Positions 54,606-62,128 of a DNA stretch of 64,000 nt are shown piece by piece (within the stretch, counting starts at the first letter, position 1; each line of letters starts with the position of its first letter). The stretch is from RPQJ01 sp963732375. Lineage in GTDB: Bacteria; Pseudomonadota; Gammaproteobacteria; Steroidobacterales; Steroidobacteraceae. Position numbers and translations under genes: made by a program. Location of the stretch: assembly GCA_963732375.1 (NCBI GenBank), contig CAVSZE010000012.1, positions 558,001 to 622,000 on the forward strand. Direction: 5' to 3'. The notes beneath the pieces are model-generated. The model searched no databases and was not told the DNA's origin. It saw only the letters and a program-made list of their open reading frames with translations.

Positions 54606-55466
54606 ATGATGCGTACCCAAAGAATATCCCTCGTACTTCTCGCAGCAGCCAGCCTGCTGGCCGGCTGCACCAAGCCTGCCGGCGATGCGGCGAAGCCGGC
54701 GGCCGACGCCGCGAAGCCAGCGGCCGATGCCGCGAAGACGGCGACCGGCACCGTTGCAACGGTAAACGGTCAGAAGATCCCGGCCGAGGCGTTCGACGTC
54801 TTCGTGCTGGCGGTGACCGGCAAGCCGGCGACTGAAGCCACGCCCGAGCAGAAGTCCCAGGTGCTCGACCAGTTGATCGACATGACGATCGTCGCGCAGG
54901 CGGCCGAAAAGGAAGGCCTGCAGAACGTGCCTGCGACCAAGGCACGAATCTCGTTGCTGACCACGCAGATCCTCGCGCAGGCCGCCACCGAGAAGTACCT
55001 GAAGACACATCCGGTGTCGGAAACCGAGGTCAAGGCTGACTACGACGAGCAGGTTGCGCACGTACCGATGGAGTACAAGGCGCAGCACATCCTCGTCGAC
55101 ACGAAGGAGCAGGCCGAGGCGATAATCAAGGAACTCGATGGCGGCGCCGACTTCGCCAAGCTCGCGGCCAAGGACTCCAAGGATCCGAGCGGGAAGAACG
55201 GCGGTGACCTTGGTTGGTTCAGCCTGCAGTCGATGGTCAAGCCGTTCTCGGACGCCGTCGCGGCGCTCAAGAAAGGCGAGACGACGCAGCAGCCGGTCCA
55301 GACCCAGTACGGCTGGCACGTGATCCGCCTGGAAGACACGCGGACGCCGACCATCCCGGCGTTCGAAGACGTCAAGCAGCAAGTCGAACAGATGTCCCAG
55401 CGTAAGAAGATCGAGGCGTACCTGGAAGAACTTCGCAAGAGCGCGAAAATCCAGAAAACAGAATAA
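54606..55466 (+). CDS. peptidyl-prolyl cis-trans isomerase lipoprotein (parvulin type)
   Basis: A 286-residue exported lipoprotein. The signal peptide ends in the lipobox LLAGC at Cys21. An Ala/Lys/Asp tandem (GDAAKPAADAAKPAADAAK) forms a spacer, then a SurA/PrsA-like N-domain, then the parvulin domain (about 155-250): AQHILVDTKEQAEAII, GGDLGWFSLQSMVKPF and TQYGWHVIRLED. It probably folds envelope proteins in the periplasm, attached to a membrane. Last gene before a strong terminator. Confidence 0.92.
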   Translation: MMRTQRISLVLLAAASLLAGCTKPAGDAAKPAADAAKPAADAAKTATGTVATVNGQKIPAEAFDVFVLAVTGKPATEATPEQKSQVLDQLIDMTIVAQAAEKEGLQNVPATKARISLLTTQILAQAATEKYLKTHPVSETEVKADYDEQVAHVPMEYKAQHILVDTKEQAEAIIKELDGGADFAKLAAKDSKDPSGKNGGDLGWFSLQSMVKPFSDAVAALKKGETTQQPVQTQYGWHVIRLEDTRTPTIPAFEDVKQQVEQMSQRKKIEAYLEELRKSAKIQKTE

Positions 55467-55492
55467 CTGTCAAGTCCCCTAACGGGGCCAAG

Positions 55493-55530
55493 CGGCCGGA
55501 TTCCCGAAAGGGGATCCGGCCGTTTTGTTT
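55493..55530 (+). terminator. rho-independent terminator of the yciB operon
   Basis: CGGCCGGATTCCC and GGGGATCCGGCCG form a 13-bp stem with one G-T wobble and a GAAA tetraloop, followed by TTTTGTTT. It is 27 bases after the lipoprotein stop. Confidence 0.93.
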
Positions 55531-55990
55531 GGCATTGCATCGCACGGCAACCAACCGGCGCGCGCTCACCTGAATGACGCTTCGCCGCCGCCGAGCAACG
55601 GTTGTCTGGGCACCGTACCGAATCGCGCAGGGGACTCACGCCACCAGCTGCTGAATAGACCGGCAGGTCGATATCTATTCTTAACGTTGTTTCTGGATAT
55701 ATCTTCCATCTATCTGTTTATTAGAATGTTTATGATATATACCCCAGAAGTGTGACGCCCGTCACACTTAGCTATGCTCGCCGCCGTATCGGGTACAGTC
55801 GCTGAACCAGGCGGCTTTACATAGCCCAGCCGAGCCACCGCGGACGCGGCCTTCCCCGCCTGCTCCCAGCGTTTCTAGGCTAGTGCCTCAGTACCTTGAA
55901 TTTGTGAACAATTACGTACCCATGGGCCGCACGCCTCATTGGAGTACACCCTTTAGGTGCCATCCGTAAGTGTACGAATATGTTGAACTC
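55531..55990. other. long gene-free leader upstream of the DUF6502/repeat-protein locus
   Basis: No open frame with coding character is visible in either strand over this 460-base stretch. The segment 55670-55745 is AT-rich compared with the rest of the window, with TATGAT at 55731-55736 as a possible -10. A perfect palindrome follows at 55749-55768. I recognised no known riboswitch or small RNA. The base composition change marks the left boundary of the accessory locus. Confidence 0.6.
55749..55768. promoter_or_regulatory. perfect CRP/Clp-type palindrome
   Basis: AGTGTGAC, GCCC, GTCACACT: 8-bp perfect arms containing TGTGA-N6-TCACA, the consensus of CRP, Vfr and Clp proteins. The nearest -10-like hexamers are TATGAT upstream (55731-55736) and TATCGG/TACAGT downstream (55787-55799). 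A promoter at the latter would place the site near -41 to -47. It is about 330 bases upstream of the first gene. Confidence 0.6.
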
Positions 55991-56018
55991 TTGACCGGCC
56001 GTGGCCGGCCGATATAGT
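55991..56018 (+). promoter_or_regulatory. strong-looking promoter of the DUF6502-repeat protein operon
   Basis: TTGACC (55991-55996), 16 bases, TATAGT (56013-56018), close to consensus and 78 bases upstream of the proposed ATG. The spacer holds the palindrome CCGGCCGTGGCCGG, a possible operator for a repressor such as one of the flanking DUF6502-like proteins. Confidence 0.6.
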
Positions 56019-56096
56019 CCGACACCGGAGTTAACAATAACCCTCATGACAGCGGCAGTTGCATATTGGACGGCGCCGCCCGTTTTCGGGCTAGGA

Positions 56097-56945
56097 ATGA
56101 GCGAGAACTTCAAAACGACGCTCTTGTCGACCTTTCGGCCGCTTATGCGGCCACTGGTGCGCGTCCTGCTGCGCAACGGAGTCTCGTATGGGGAATTTGC
56201 TGAGATCCTGAAGAACGTTTTCGTGGATGCGGCTCAAGACATTCTGCAGATCCCGGACTCGAAGGACTCTGTCACTCGACTGGCTATTACGACCGGCCTC
56301 TCGCGGCTCGAAGTCTCCCGTATGGTTACCCAAACAGAGGAAGACGCCGAGGCACTCGCTGGCCGACTTAGTCGCGTCGGCAGGCTACTTACAGGCTGGC
56401 ACCAAGACCCGGAATTCACTGGCCCCTATGGAATTCCGTACGAAGTTGCGTTCAACGCAGCTCCAGGACGCCGCAGTTTCACTGAGTTGGTACGACGCTA
56501 CACCAGCGACGTGCCCGCTGAGGACATGCTCGACGAACTAATTCGGATCGGAACCGTTCGCGATCTTGGTACCGGCTATTACCGCGTTCTAGCAAGGATA
56601 TATATCCCGTCGGCTGCTGACCCGGCCAAGTTCCACGCGATGTCGGTCGCCTTCACCGACCTCGCCAAGACTCTTGACCAGAATCTGAAACCTGACGAGG
56701 ACCACAAGATTTTTGAGCGTCGTGTCTGGGCGCCACACGGGATTACGCCGACTGATGCCATGGCCTTCGATCTTTATGTAAAGGATCGGGGGCAGCAATT
56801 TCTCGAGAACCTTGATGACTGGCTCACCAATCGTGGGTCCGAACTGCCGAATGCTACGACGGACGAGAGAGTGAAGGTCGGTGTAGCCGTTTACATGTTT
56901 GTTCGACCGGCTGATGCCACCGCTGATTACGAACCAAGTGCGTAA
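56097..56945 (+). CDS. DUF6502-like protein A (probable DNA-binding regulator)
   Basis: A 282-residue soluble protein resembling, from memory, the uncharacterised DUF6502 family. The N-terminus RPLVRVLLRNGVSYGEFAEI is followed by a helix-turn-helix-like stretch at about residues 58-78 (SVTRLAITTGLSRLEVSRMV). Then come WHQDPEF, GIP, and a C-terminal FLENLDDWL and VGVAVY. The same landmarks recur in the paralogue at 59304-60158. The ATG at 56097 is preferred because the family start fits; earlier in-frame starts (56001, 56046) lie in or just after the promoter. GC is visibly lower than in neighbours. The repeat-protein gene starts 28 bases downstream, so the two form an operon. Confidence 0.75.
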   Translation: MSENFKTTLLSTFRPLMRPLVRVLLRNGVSYGEFAEILKNVFVDAAQDILQIPDSKDSVTRLAITTGLSRLEVSRMVTQTEEDAEALAGRLSRVGRLLTGWHQDPEFTGPYGIPYEVAFNAAPGRRSFTELVRRYTSDVPAEDMLDELIRIGTVRDLGTGYYRVLARIYIPSAADPAKFHAMSVAFTDLAKTLDQNLKPDEDHKIFERRVWAPHGITPTDAMAFDLYVKDRGQQFLENLDDWLTNRGSELPNATTDERVKVGVAVYMFVRPADATADYEPSA

Positions 56946-56973
56946 CCAAAGATAAAGATAGGGGACACGCTCA

Positions 56974-59208
56974 ATGAACGCGAAGGGATGCAGAAGAACC
57001 GCATTGTCTGCGGCAATCGTGTCGGCTCTTGCAATAGGCGCCGCGGGCCTACCCGAAAGTGCAGCATATGCGAGGGCCACCCCTGGGATGAAGACTGCCA
57101 ATCCGGACGCCATCATCGGTACTGGCAAAGACGCCATCATTGGCACCGGTAAAGACGCGATCATCGGTACCGGTAAGGACGCCATCATCGGTACCGGTAA
57201 GGACGCGATAATCGGTACCGGTAAGGACGCCATCATCGGTACCGGTAAGGACGCGATAATCGGTACCGGTAAGGACGCCATCATCGGTACTGGCAAAGAC
57301 GCCATCATTGGCACCGGTAAAGACGCGATCATCGGTACCGGTAAGGACGCCATCATCGGTACCGGTAAGGACGCGATAATCGGTACCGGTAAGGACGCCA
57401 TCATCGGTACTGGCAAAGACGCCATCATTGGCACCGGTAAGGCCTCGCTCATCGGTAAGGACGCCATCATCGGCACCGGTAAGGACGCCATCATCGGCAC
57501 CGGTAAAGACGCGATCATCGGTACCGGTAAGGACGCCATCATTGGCACCGGTAAGGCCTCGCTCATCGGTAAGGACGCCATCATCGGCACCGGTAAGGAC
57601 GCCATCATCGGTACTGGCAAAGACGCCATCATTGGTACCGGTAAGGACGCGATCATCGGTACCGGTAAGGACGCCATCATCGGTACTGGCAAAGACGCGA
57701 TCATCGGTACCGGTAAGGACGCCATCATCGGTACTGGCAAAGACGCCATCATTGGTACCGGTAAGGACGCCATCATCGGTACTGGCAAAGACGCGATAAT
57801 CGGTACCGGTAAGGACGCGATCATTGGCACCGGTAAGGACGCGATCATCGGCACCGGTAAGGACGCCATCATCGGCACCGGTAAAGACGCGATCATCGGT
57901 ACCGGTAAAGACGCGATCATCGGTACCGGTAAAGACGCGATCATCGGTACCGGTAAGGACGCCATCATTGGCACCGGTAAGGCCTCGCTCATCGGTAAGG
58001 ACGCCATCATCGGCACCGGTAAGGACGCCATCATCGGTACTGGCAAAGACGCCATCATTGGTACCGGTAAGGACGCGATCATTGGCACCGGTAAGGACGC
58101 CATCATCGGTACTGGCAAAGACGCGATCATTGGCACCGGTAAGGACGCCATCATCGGTACTGGCAAAGACGCGATCATTGGCACCGGTAAGGACGCCATC
58201 ATCGGTACTGGCAAAGACGCCATCATTGGTACCGGTAAGGACGCGATCATCGGTACCGGTAAGGACGCGATAATCGGTACCGGTAAGGCCTCGCTCATCG
58301 GTAAAGACGCGATAATCGGTACCGGTAAGGACGCGATCATTGGCACCGGTAAGGACGCGATCATCGGTACCGGTAAGGACGCGATCATCGGTACCGGTAA
58401 GGACGCCATCATCGGCACCGGTAAGGACGCCATCATCGGCACCGGTAAGGACGCCATCATCGGTACTGGCAAAGACGCCATCATTGGTACCGGTAAGGAC
58501 GCGATAATCGGTACCGGTAAGGACGCCATCATTGGCACCGGTAAGGACGCCATCATCGGTACTGGCAAAGACGCGATCATTGGCACCGGTAAGGACGCCA
58601 TCATTGGCACCGGTAAGGACGCCATCATTGGTACCGGTAAGGACGCGATAATCGGTACCGGTAAGGCCTCGCTCATCGGTAAAGACGCGATAATCGGTAC
58701 CGGTAAGGACGCCATCATCGGTACCGGTAAAGACGCCATCATCGGTACCGGCAAACTCTCAAATGGGTCTTTCTTAGCTATTAGGGGCCCGGTAGGCGAG
58801 ATCGACAGGGCGACAGAGTCGCTATCTATCCTCGGGCACCAACTTCACGTCCCCGCGACAAGTTCCCTGATGAAGTATGTCGAGCAAGTTGCTTCGACTA
58901 GCAACACGGTGGAACTGGCAGTCATGGCTCGACTGGATACTGCCGGCAGACTGAGCGGCGCGGTGGCGAGTATCGTCCCGAGCCAGTACGTACCAGGCGT
59001 ATCAAAGGTTGTGCTGACTGACCGCGTGAAATCGGTTGACGTCCACACTGGGAAGGCGATCGTGGGCAACGTTGTCGTCGATTACAACAACGTACCAAAC
59101 GCCGCGCAGGCTGGTCTGGCGAAAGGCCAAATTGTGACTGTCACAGGAGATCAGTCTCAGGCAGGCCAAGAGATTCGTGTGAGTGAAATTTTGATTCATC
59201 GCAAGTAA
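56974..59208 (+). CDS. secreted giant octapeptide-repeat protein with C-terminal beta domain
   Basis: A 744-residue protein. Residues 1-33 are a Sec signal peptide (basic CRR, hydrophobic AAIVSALAIGAAGL, AYA cleavage site). Residues 45-594 are 65 exact copies of DAIIGTGK with five ASLIGK hexapeptides inserted. Residues 595-744 are a non-repetitive domain with two similar units, GPVGEIDRATESLSILG and DRVKSVDVHTGKAIVG, resembling DUF5666-type beta barrels. Asp and Lys occur once per repeat, so net charge is near zero, and the Ile pair suggests a beta-solenoid. GGGGA lies 8 bases before the ATG. No cell-wall anchor or membrane helix is visible. Function unknown; it may be a surface, matrix or ice/mineral-binding structural protein. 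Confidence 0.85.
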   Translation: MNAKGCRRTALSAAIVSALAIGAAGLPESAAYARATPGMKTANPDAIIGTGKDAIIGTGKDAIIGTGKDAIIGTGKDAIIGTGKDAIIGTGKDAIIGTGKDAIIGTGKDAIIGTGKDAIIGTGKDAIIGTGKDAIIGTGKDAIIGTGKDAIIGTGKASLIGKDAIIGTGKDAIIGTGKDAIIGTGKDAIIGTGKASLIGKDAIIGTGKDAIIGTGKDAIIGTGKDAIIGTGKDAIIGTGKDAIIGTGKDAIIGTGKDAIIGTGKDAIIGTGKDAIIGTGKDAIIGTGKDAIIGTGKDAIIGTGKDAIIGTGKDAIIGTGKDAIIGTGKDAIIGTGKASLIGKDAIIGTGKDAIIGTGKDAIIGTGKDAIIGTGKDAIIGTGKDAIIGTGKDAIIGTGKDAIIGTGKDAIIGTGKDAIIGTGKDAIIGTGKDAIIGTGKASLIGKDAIIGTGKDAIIGTGKDAIIGTGKDAIIGTGKDAIIGTGKDAIIGTGKDAIIGTGKDAIIGTGKDAIIGTGKDAIIGTGKDAIIGTGKDAIIGTGKDAIIGTGKDAIIGTGKDAIIGTGKASLIGKDAIIGTGKDAIIGTGKDAIIGTGKLSNGSFLAIRGPVGEIDRATESLSILGHQLHVPATSSLMKYVEQVASTSNTVELAVMARLDTAGRLSGAVASIVPSQYVPGVSKVVLTDRVKSVDVHTGKAIVGNVVVDYNNVPNAAQAGLAKGQIVTVTGDQSQAGQEIRVSEILIHRK
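57106..58755 (+). repeat. in-frame 24-bp tandem repeat array (65 units plus five 18-bp units)
   Basis: The array is 1650 bases. 24-bp units encode DAIIGTGK in blocks of 14, 4, 17, 12, 15 and 3. The blocks are separated by 18-bp units encoding ASLIGK at 57442, 57556, 57982, 58288 and 58666. Units differ only at synonymous sites (for example GCC/GCG, ATC/ATA/ATT, GGTACC/GGTACT/GGCACC, AAG/AAA). Units 1-5 recur identically as units 8-12, showing segmental duplication. There are no spacers, so this is not a CRISPR array. Confidence 0.97.
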
Positions 59209-59242
59209 CTCAGACACGACTGGCTCGCTTCAGTAACAACTA

Positions 59243-59279
59243 AGCCCGCGGCTTCTTTGAAGCTGCGGGCTTTACTTTG
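59243..59279. terminator. terminator between the convergent repeat-protein and DUF6502-like genes
   Basis: AGCCCGCGGCTTC and GAAGCTGCGGGCT form a 13-bp stem with one G-T wobble and loop TTT, followed on the plus strand by TTACTTT. It is 34 bases after the repeat-protein stop and 25 bases before the end of the minus-strand gene, so it could act in both directions. Confidence 0.85.
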
Positions 59280-59303
59280 CGGCGAGATACCGCGCTGCGA
59301 TTG

Positions 59304-60158
59304 CTAGTCGCTGATAACGTCCTCAGCTACGGGCCCCTCGTAATAGAAGACGCCGACACCCGCAATATGCGGGAGTGCGACGTCGCGCTGCGCTAGCGCT
59401 CTATCCGGTGATTCATTTTCTGCTAGCCAGACATCCATCGATTCGACGAACGCTACTGCTTCCCTGCGCGACCACTCTCGAAATGCGGGGATCATCTCTC
59501 GGGAGAGGTTATCTGAATAGGCAAAGCGCTGTATGAAACCGTCAGTTGACCGACCTGGCCTAGAATTGTGATCAATGCCTGCCGCCAGCGGGAAAAGCAT
59601 CCCTGACATTACGGTAATTGCTTTCTCATCAACATTACCAGGGACGTAGTACCTTTTAGTGGGAACGACGCGGCCATCCGATGTTTCAGCTATTGCATCA
59701 GCCCTCTTCAGTTCTGCACGCACCGCGCCCAGCGGCACGTCGCCTGCAACGGCCCTTACCAAAGATGCAAAACTCGGTTCGTCCCCATCAATCTGGAGCG
59801 CCAGCGGCAGACCACTCGAGTCAAGAAATTCAGCGTCGCTGTGCCACGCATGCAGAACCCGCGCCGGAGGGCCGGAATGGTCCGAGTGGTTTTTTTCTAA
59901 AGCACCAGAAACTTTCAGGACCTTTTCACGCAATCGTCTAACTTCTTTGCGTGACAAACCCGTTCTAACTGATACTCGAGATGCATTGGCCCTGCGGCCA
60001 CGATCGTCAGTTTCGGCAAAGGCTTCGCGTACAAAAGCCGCCTTTCCTATCTCCGCGAACTGGCGGAAGGTAATGCCATACCTCAATAAGATTCGAGCAA
60101 TAGGTACGAGGCATGCGTATAGCGAGCCGAGCATCCTCGTCTGGATACTGTCACCCAC
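59304..60158 (-). CDS. DUF6502-like protein B (paralogue of the gene at 56097)
   Basis: A 284-residue protein starting at GTG (AAGGGG 8 bases upstream). It shares with protein A the N-terminal ARILLRYGITFRQFAEI, a helix-turn-helix-like segment at about 58-80 (NASRVSVRTGLSRKEVRRL), WHSDAEF followed by GLP, and a C-terminal FVESMDVWL and VGVFYY. It is divergent enough to be an old duplication. It faces the repeat-protein gene tail-to-tail and lies 65 bases downstream of orn on the same strand. GC is lower than in orn. Proposed role: partner or antagonist regulator of the locus. Confidence 0.75.
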   Translation of the reverse strand: MGDSIQTRMLGSLYACLVPIARILLRYGITFRQFAEIGKAAFVREAFAETDDRGRRANASRVSVRTGLSRKEVRRLREKVLKVSGALEKNHSDHSGPPARVLHAWHSDAEFLDSSGLPLALQIDGDEPSFASLVRAVAGDVPLGAVRAELKRADAIAETSDGRVVPTKRYYVPGNVDEKAITVMSGMLFPLAAGIDHNSRPGRSTDGFIQRFAYSDNLSREMIPAFREWSRREAVAFVESMDVWLAENESPDRALAQRDVALPHIAGVGVFYYEGPVAEDVISD

Positions 60159-60223
60159 GCATCACCCCTTATTGCGACAAAGAAGGAAGAAATCGGTGCG
60201 CACAATACGCATCGGGAACTTAA

Positions 60224-60769
60224 CTAGCCTAGCCCGAATACGGTCCGCCGATAATGCCTCAACTCCTCGATCGACTCGCGGACATCGTCGAGCGCTGAAT
60301 GTGTAGATGCCTTGCGCACTCCCGCGAGCACCCCGGGTGCCCAGCGGCGCGCCAACTCTTTCAACGTACTGACATCGAGATTTCGGTAGTGAAAGAATCG
60401 CTCGAGCACCGGCATCTCCCGCGCCAGGAACCGGCGGTCCTGGCAGATGCTGTTACCGCACATTGGCGAGGCCCCCCGAAGCGCATGCAGGCCCAGGAAC
60501 TCGATGGTCTGCGCTTCGGCCCGGGCCGCATCAAACCGGCTCGCCCTCACCCGCTCCACCAGACCCGAGGCACCGTGCGTCGTGCGGTTCCACTCATCCA
60601 TCTTGTCCAGCACCGCATCACTCTGGTGAACCGCAATCACTGGTCCCTCAGCGATCAAATTCAAGTTCGAGTCGGTCACGATCGTCGCAATCTCAATGAT
60701 GTGATCGAGCGCCGGGTCGAGCCCGGTCATCTCGAGGTCTATCCAGACGAGGTTATCCTCAATCGTCAC
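60224..60769 (-). CDS. orn: oligoribonuclease
   Basis: A 181-residue DEDDh exonuclease that degrades 2-5-nt RNAs, including pGpG from cyclic di-GMP turnover. The catalytic acids are in LVWIDLEMTGLD, IAVHQSD, CQDRRFLAREMP and the His/Asp of HSALDDVRESIEEL. The start is GTG at 60769. It is divergent from the M48 protease gene, a conserved neighbourhood with rsgA. Confidence 0.96.
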   Translation of the reverse strand: MTIEDNLVWIDLEMTGLDPALDHIIEIATIVTDSNLNLIAEGPVIAVHQSDAVLDKMDEWNRTTHGASGLVERVRASRFDAARAEAQTIEFLGLHALRGASPMCGNSICQDRRFLAREMPVLERFFHYRNLDVSTLKELARRWAPGVLAGVRKASTHSALDDVRESIEELRHYRRTVFGLG

Positions 60770-60853
60770 TGCGAGACCGCCACCGCGCCGGATGGCGCCT
60801 GATTGTGGTCGATTCTAGCAAAAGTTAAGCTGCCCCCGGCCCGGCCGCCCCTG

Positions 60854-62128
60854 ATGCATACATTCACCTACATGTTCCTGTTTTTCCTGGCTGCACACGT
60901 CGCGGTCCAGCTGTGGCTGGCGCAGCGCCAGGTTGCTTATGTCGCGTCCGCACGGTCGTCGGTCCCGCCGGCCTTCGCTGGCGTCGTTACACCCGCCGAA
61001 CATGCAAAGGCGGCGGACTACACGGTTGCCAAGCAGCGTCTAGGCATGCTCGAAGTCGGGTTCGACGCGGCGGTCCTTCTCTGGCTGACCCTCGGCGGCG
61101 GCATCGCCCGTGTTGAGGCACTGGTTGGGATGCTGGGCGCGCCACCACTGGTTGCTGGAACGCTGCTGATCCTGGCGGTATTCGGCTGCGTCGCCCTTCT
61201 GTCGCTGCCCTTCGGCATCTACCGGACCTTCTCGCTTGAGCAGCGGTTCGGGTTCAATCAAACCACCGCCTCCGTCTATGCGGCCGACCTCGCAAAGGGA
61301 TGGGCGCTGGGCCTGGTGCTGGGCGGGCTGGTTGCCGCTTGCGTGCTGTGGATCATGTCGGCGCTCGGCAGTTCGTGGTGGCTCGTGGGCTGGCTTGCCT
61401 GGACGGGCTTCACGCTGGTACTCACCTGGGCCTGGCCGCGGGTGATCGCGCCCATGTTCAACAAGTTCACGCCGCTCGAGGATCCGACTCTCCGCTCGAG
61501 AATTGATGCACTGCTCGAGCGCTGCGGTTTTCATGCCAGTGGCGTGTTTGTCATGGATGGATCGCGCCGTTCCTCGCACGGCAACGCCTATTTCACCGGC
61601 CTTGGCCGAGAGAAGCGCATCGTGTTCTTTGACACGCTGGTGTCACGCCTCGCGCCGCCGCAGATCGAATCGGTGCTGGCGCACGAACTCGCGCACTTCC
61701 GCCTGCGGCACGTTCCGCAGCGCATCGTGGTCGGGATGCTCGCGAGCTTCGCCGGGTTCGCGCTTCTGGGCTGGCTCGCGAGGCATGCGTGGTTCTATTC
61801 GGCGCTCGGGGTTCCCGAGGCCAGCGATGCAGCCGCGTTGATCCTGTTCCTGCTGGTGGTCCCGGCCTTTACCTGGCTGCTCACACCGGCCACGGCTGCC
61901 TGGTCCAGGCGCCACGAGTTCCAGGCGGACGCGTTCGCAGCCAGGAACAGCGATGCTCGATCCCTATCGGAAGCCCTGGTCGTGCTCTACAGGGACAACG
62001 CCAGCACGCTCACCCCTGACCCAGTTCACTCGGCCTTCTACGACTCGCATCCGCCACCGGCCGCTCGCATCGAGCGCCTGGACGCCCTGCTGCAAACGGC
62101 GACGTCGGCCCCCGCCGCAGTCTCGTGA
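60854..62128 (+). CDS. M48 family (Ste24/CAAX-like) membrane metalloprotease
   Basis: A 424-residue integral membrane zinc protease. Several hydrophobic helices surround the zinc motif VLAHELAHFRLRH (HExxH). The third ligand Glu is in RRHEFQADAFAARNS. The upstream NKFTPLEDPTLRSRI and GNAYFTGLGREKRIV are typical of Ste24-type proteases. The ATG at 60854 is chosen because upstream codons lack membrane-protein character. Bacterial substrates are largely unknown; envelope protein quality control is likely. rsgA overlaps its end by 4 bases. Confidence 0.9.
   Translation: MHTFTYMFLFFLAAHVAVQLWLAQRQVAYVASARSSVPPAFAGVVTPAEHAKAADYTVAKQRLGMLEVGFDAAVLLWLTLGGGIARVEALVGMLGAPPLVAGTLLILAVFGCVALLSLPFGIYRTFSLEQRFGFNQTTASVYAADLAKGWALGLVLGGLVAACVLWIMSALGSSWWLVGWLAWTGFTLVLTWAWPRVIAPMFNKFTPLEDPTLRSRIDALLERCGFHASGVFVMDGSRRSSHGNAYFTGLGREKRIVFFDTLVSRLAPPQIESVLAHELAHFRLRHVPQRIVVGMLASFAGFALLGWLARHAWFYSALGVPEASDAAALILFLLVVPAFTWLLTPATAAWSRRHEFQADAFAARNSDARSLSEALVVLYRDNASTLTPDPVHSAFYDSHPPPAARIERLDALLQTATSAPAAVS

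Noticed and set aside
55540..55680. Possible riboswitch in the leader after the parvulin gene
   Set aside because: I compared by eye with cyclic di-GMP, cobalamin, TPP and glycine motifs and none of their conserved cores is present.
56589..58754. 721-codon minus-strand frame rich in PVPMMASL repeats
   Set aside because: It is the antisense of the DAIIGTGK array. The 24-bp unit lacks stops in several frames, so long shadows are expected; it has no signal peptide, ribosome-binding site or non-repeat domain of its own.
57106..58755. Possible CRISPR array
   Set aside because: Units are contiguous 24-bp coding repeats with no unique spacers and no cas genes nearby.
57106..58755. GTGK in each repeat as a nucleotide-binding P-loop
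   Set aside because: The full Walker A pattern with Ser/Thr after the Lys is not met (Asp or Ala follows), and no ATPase fold is present.
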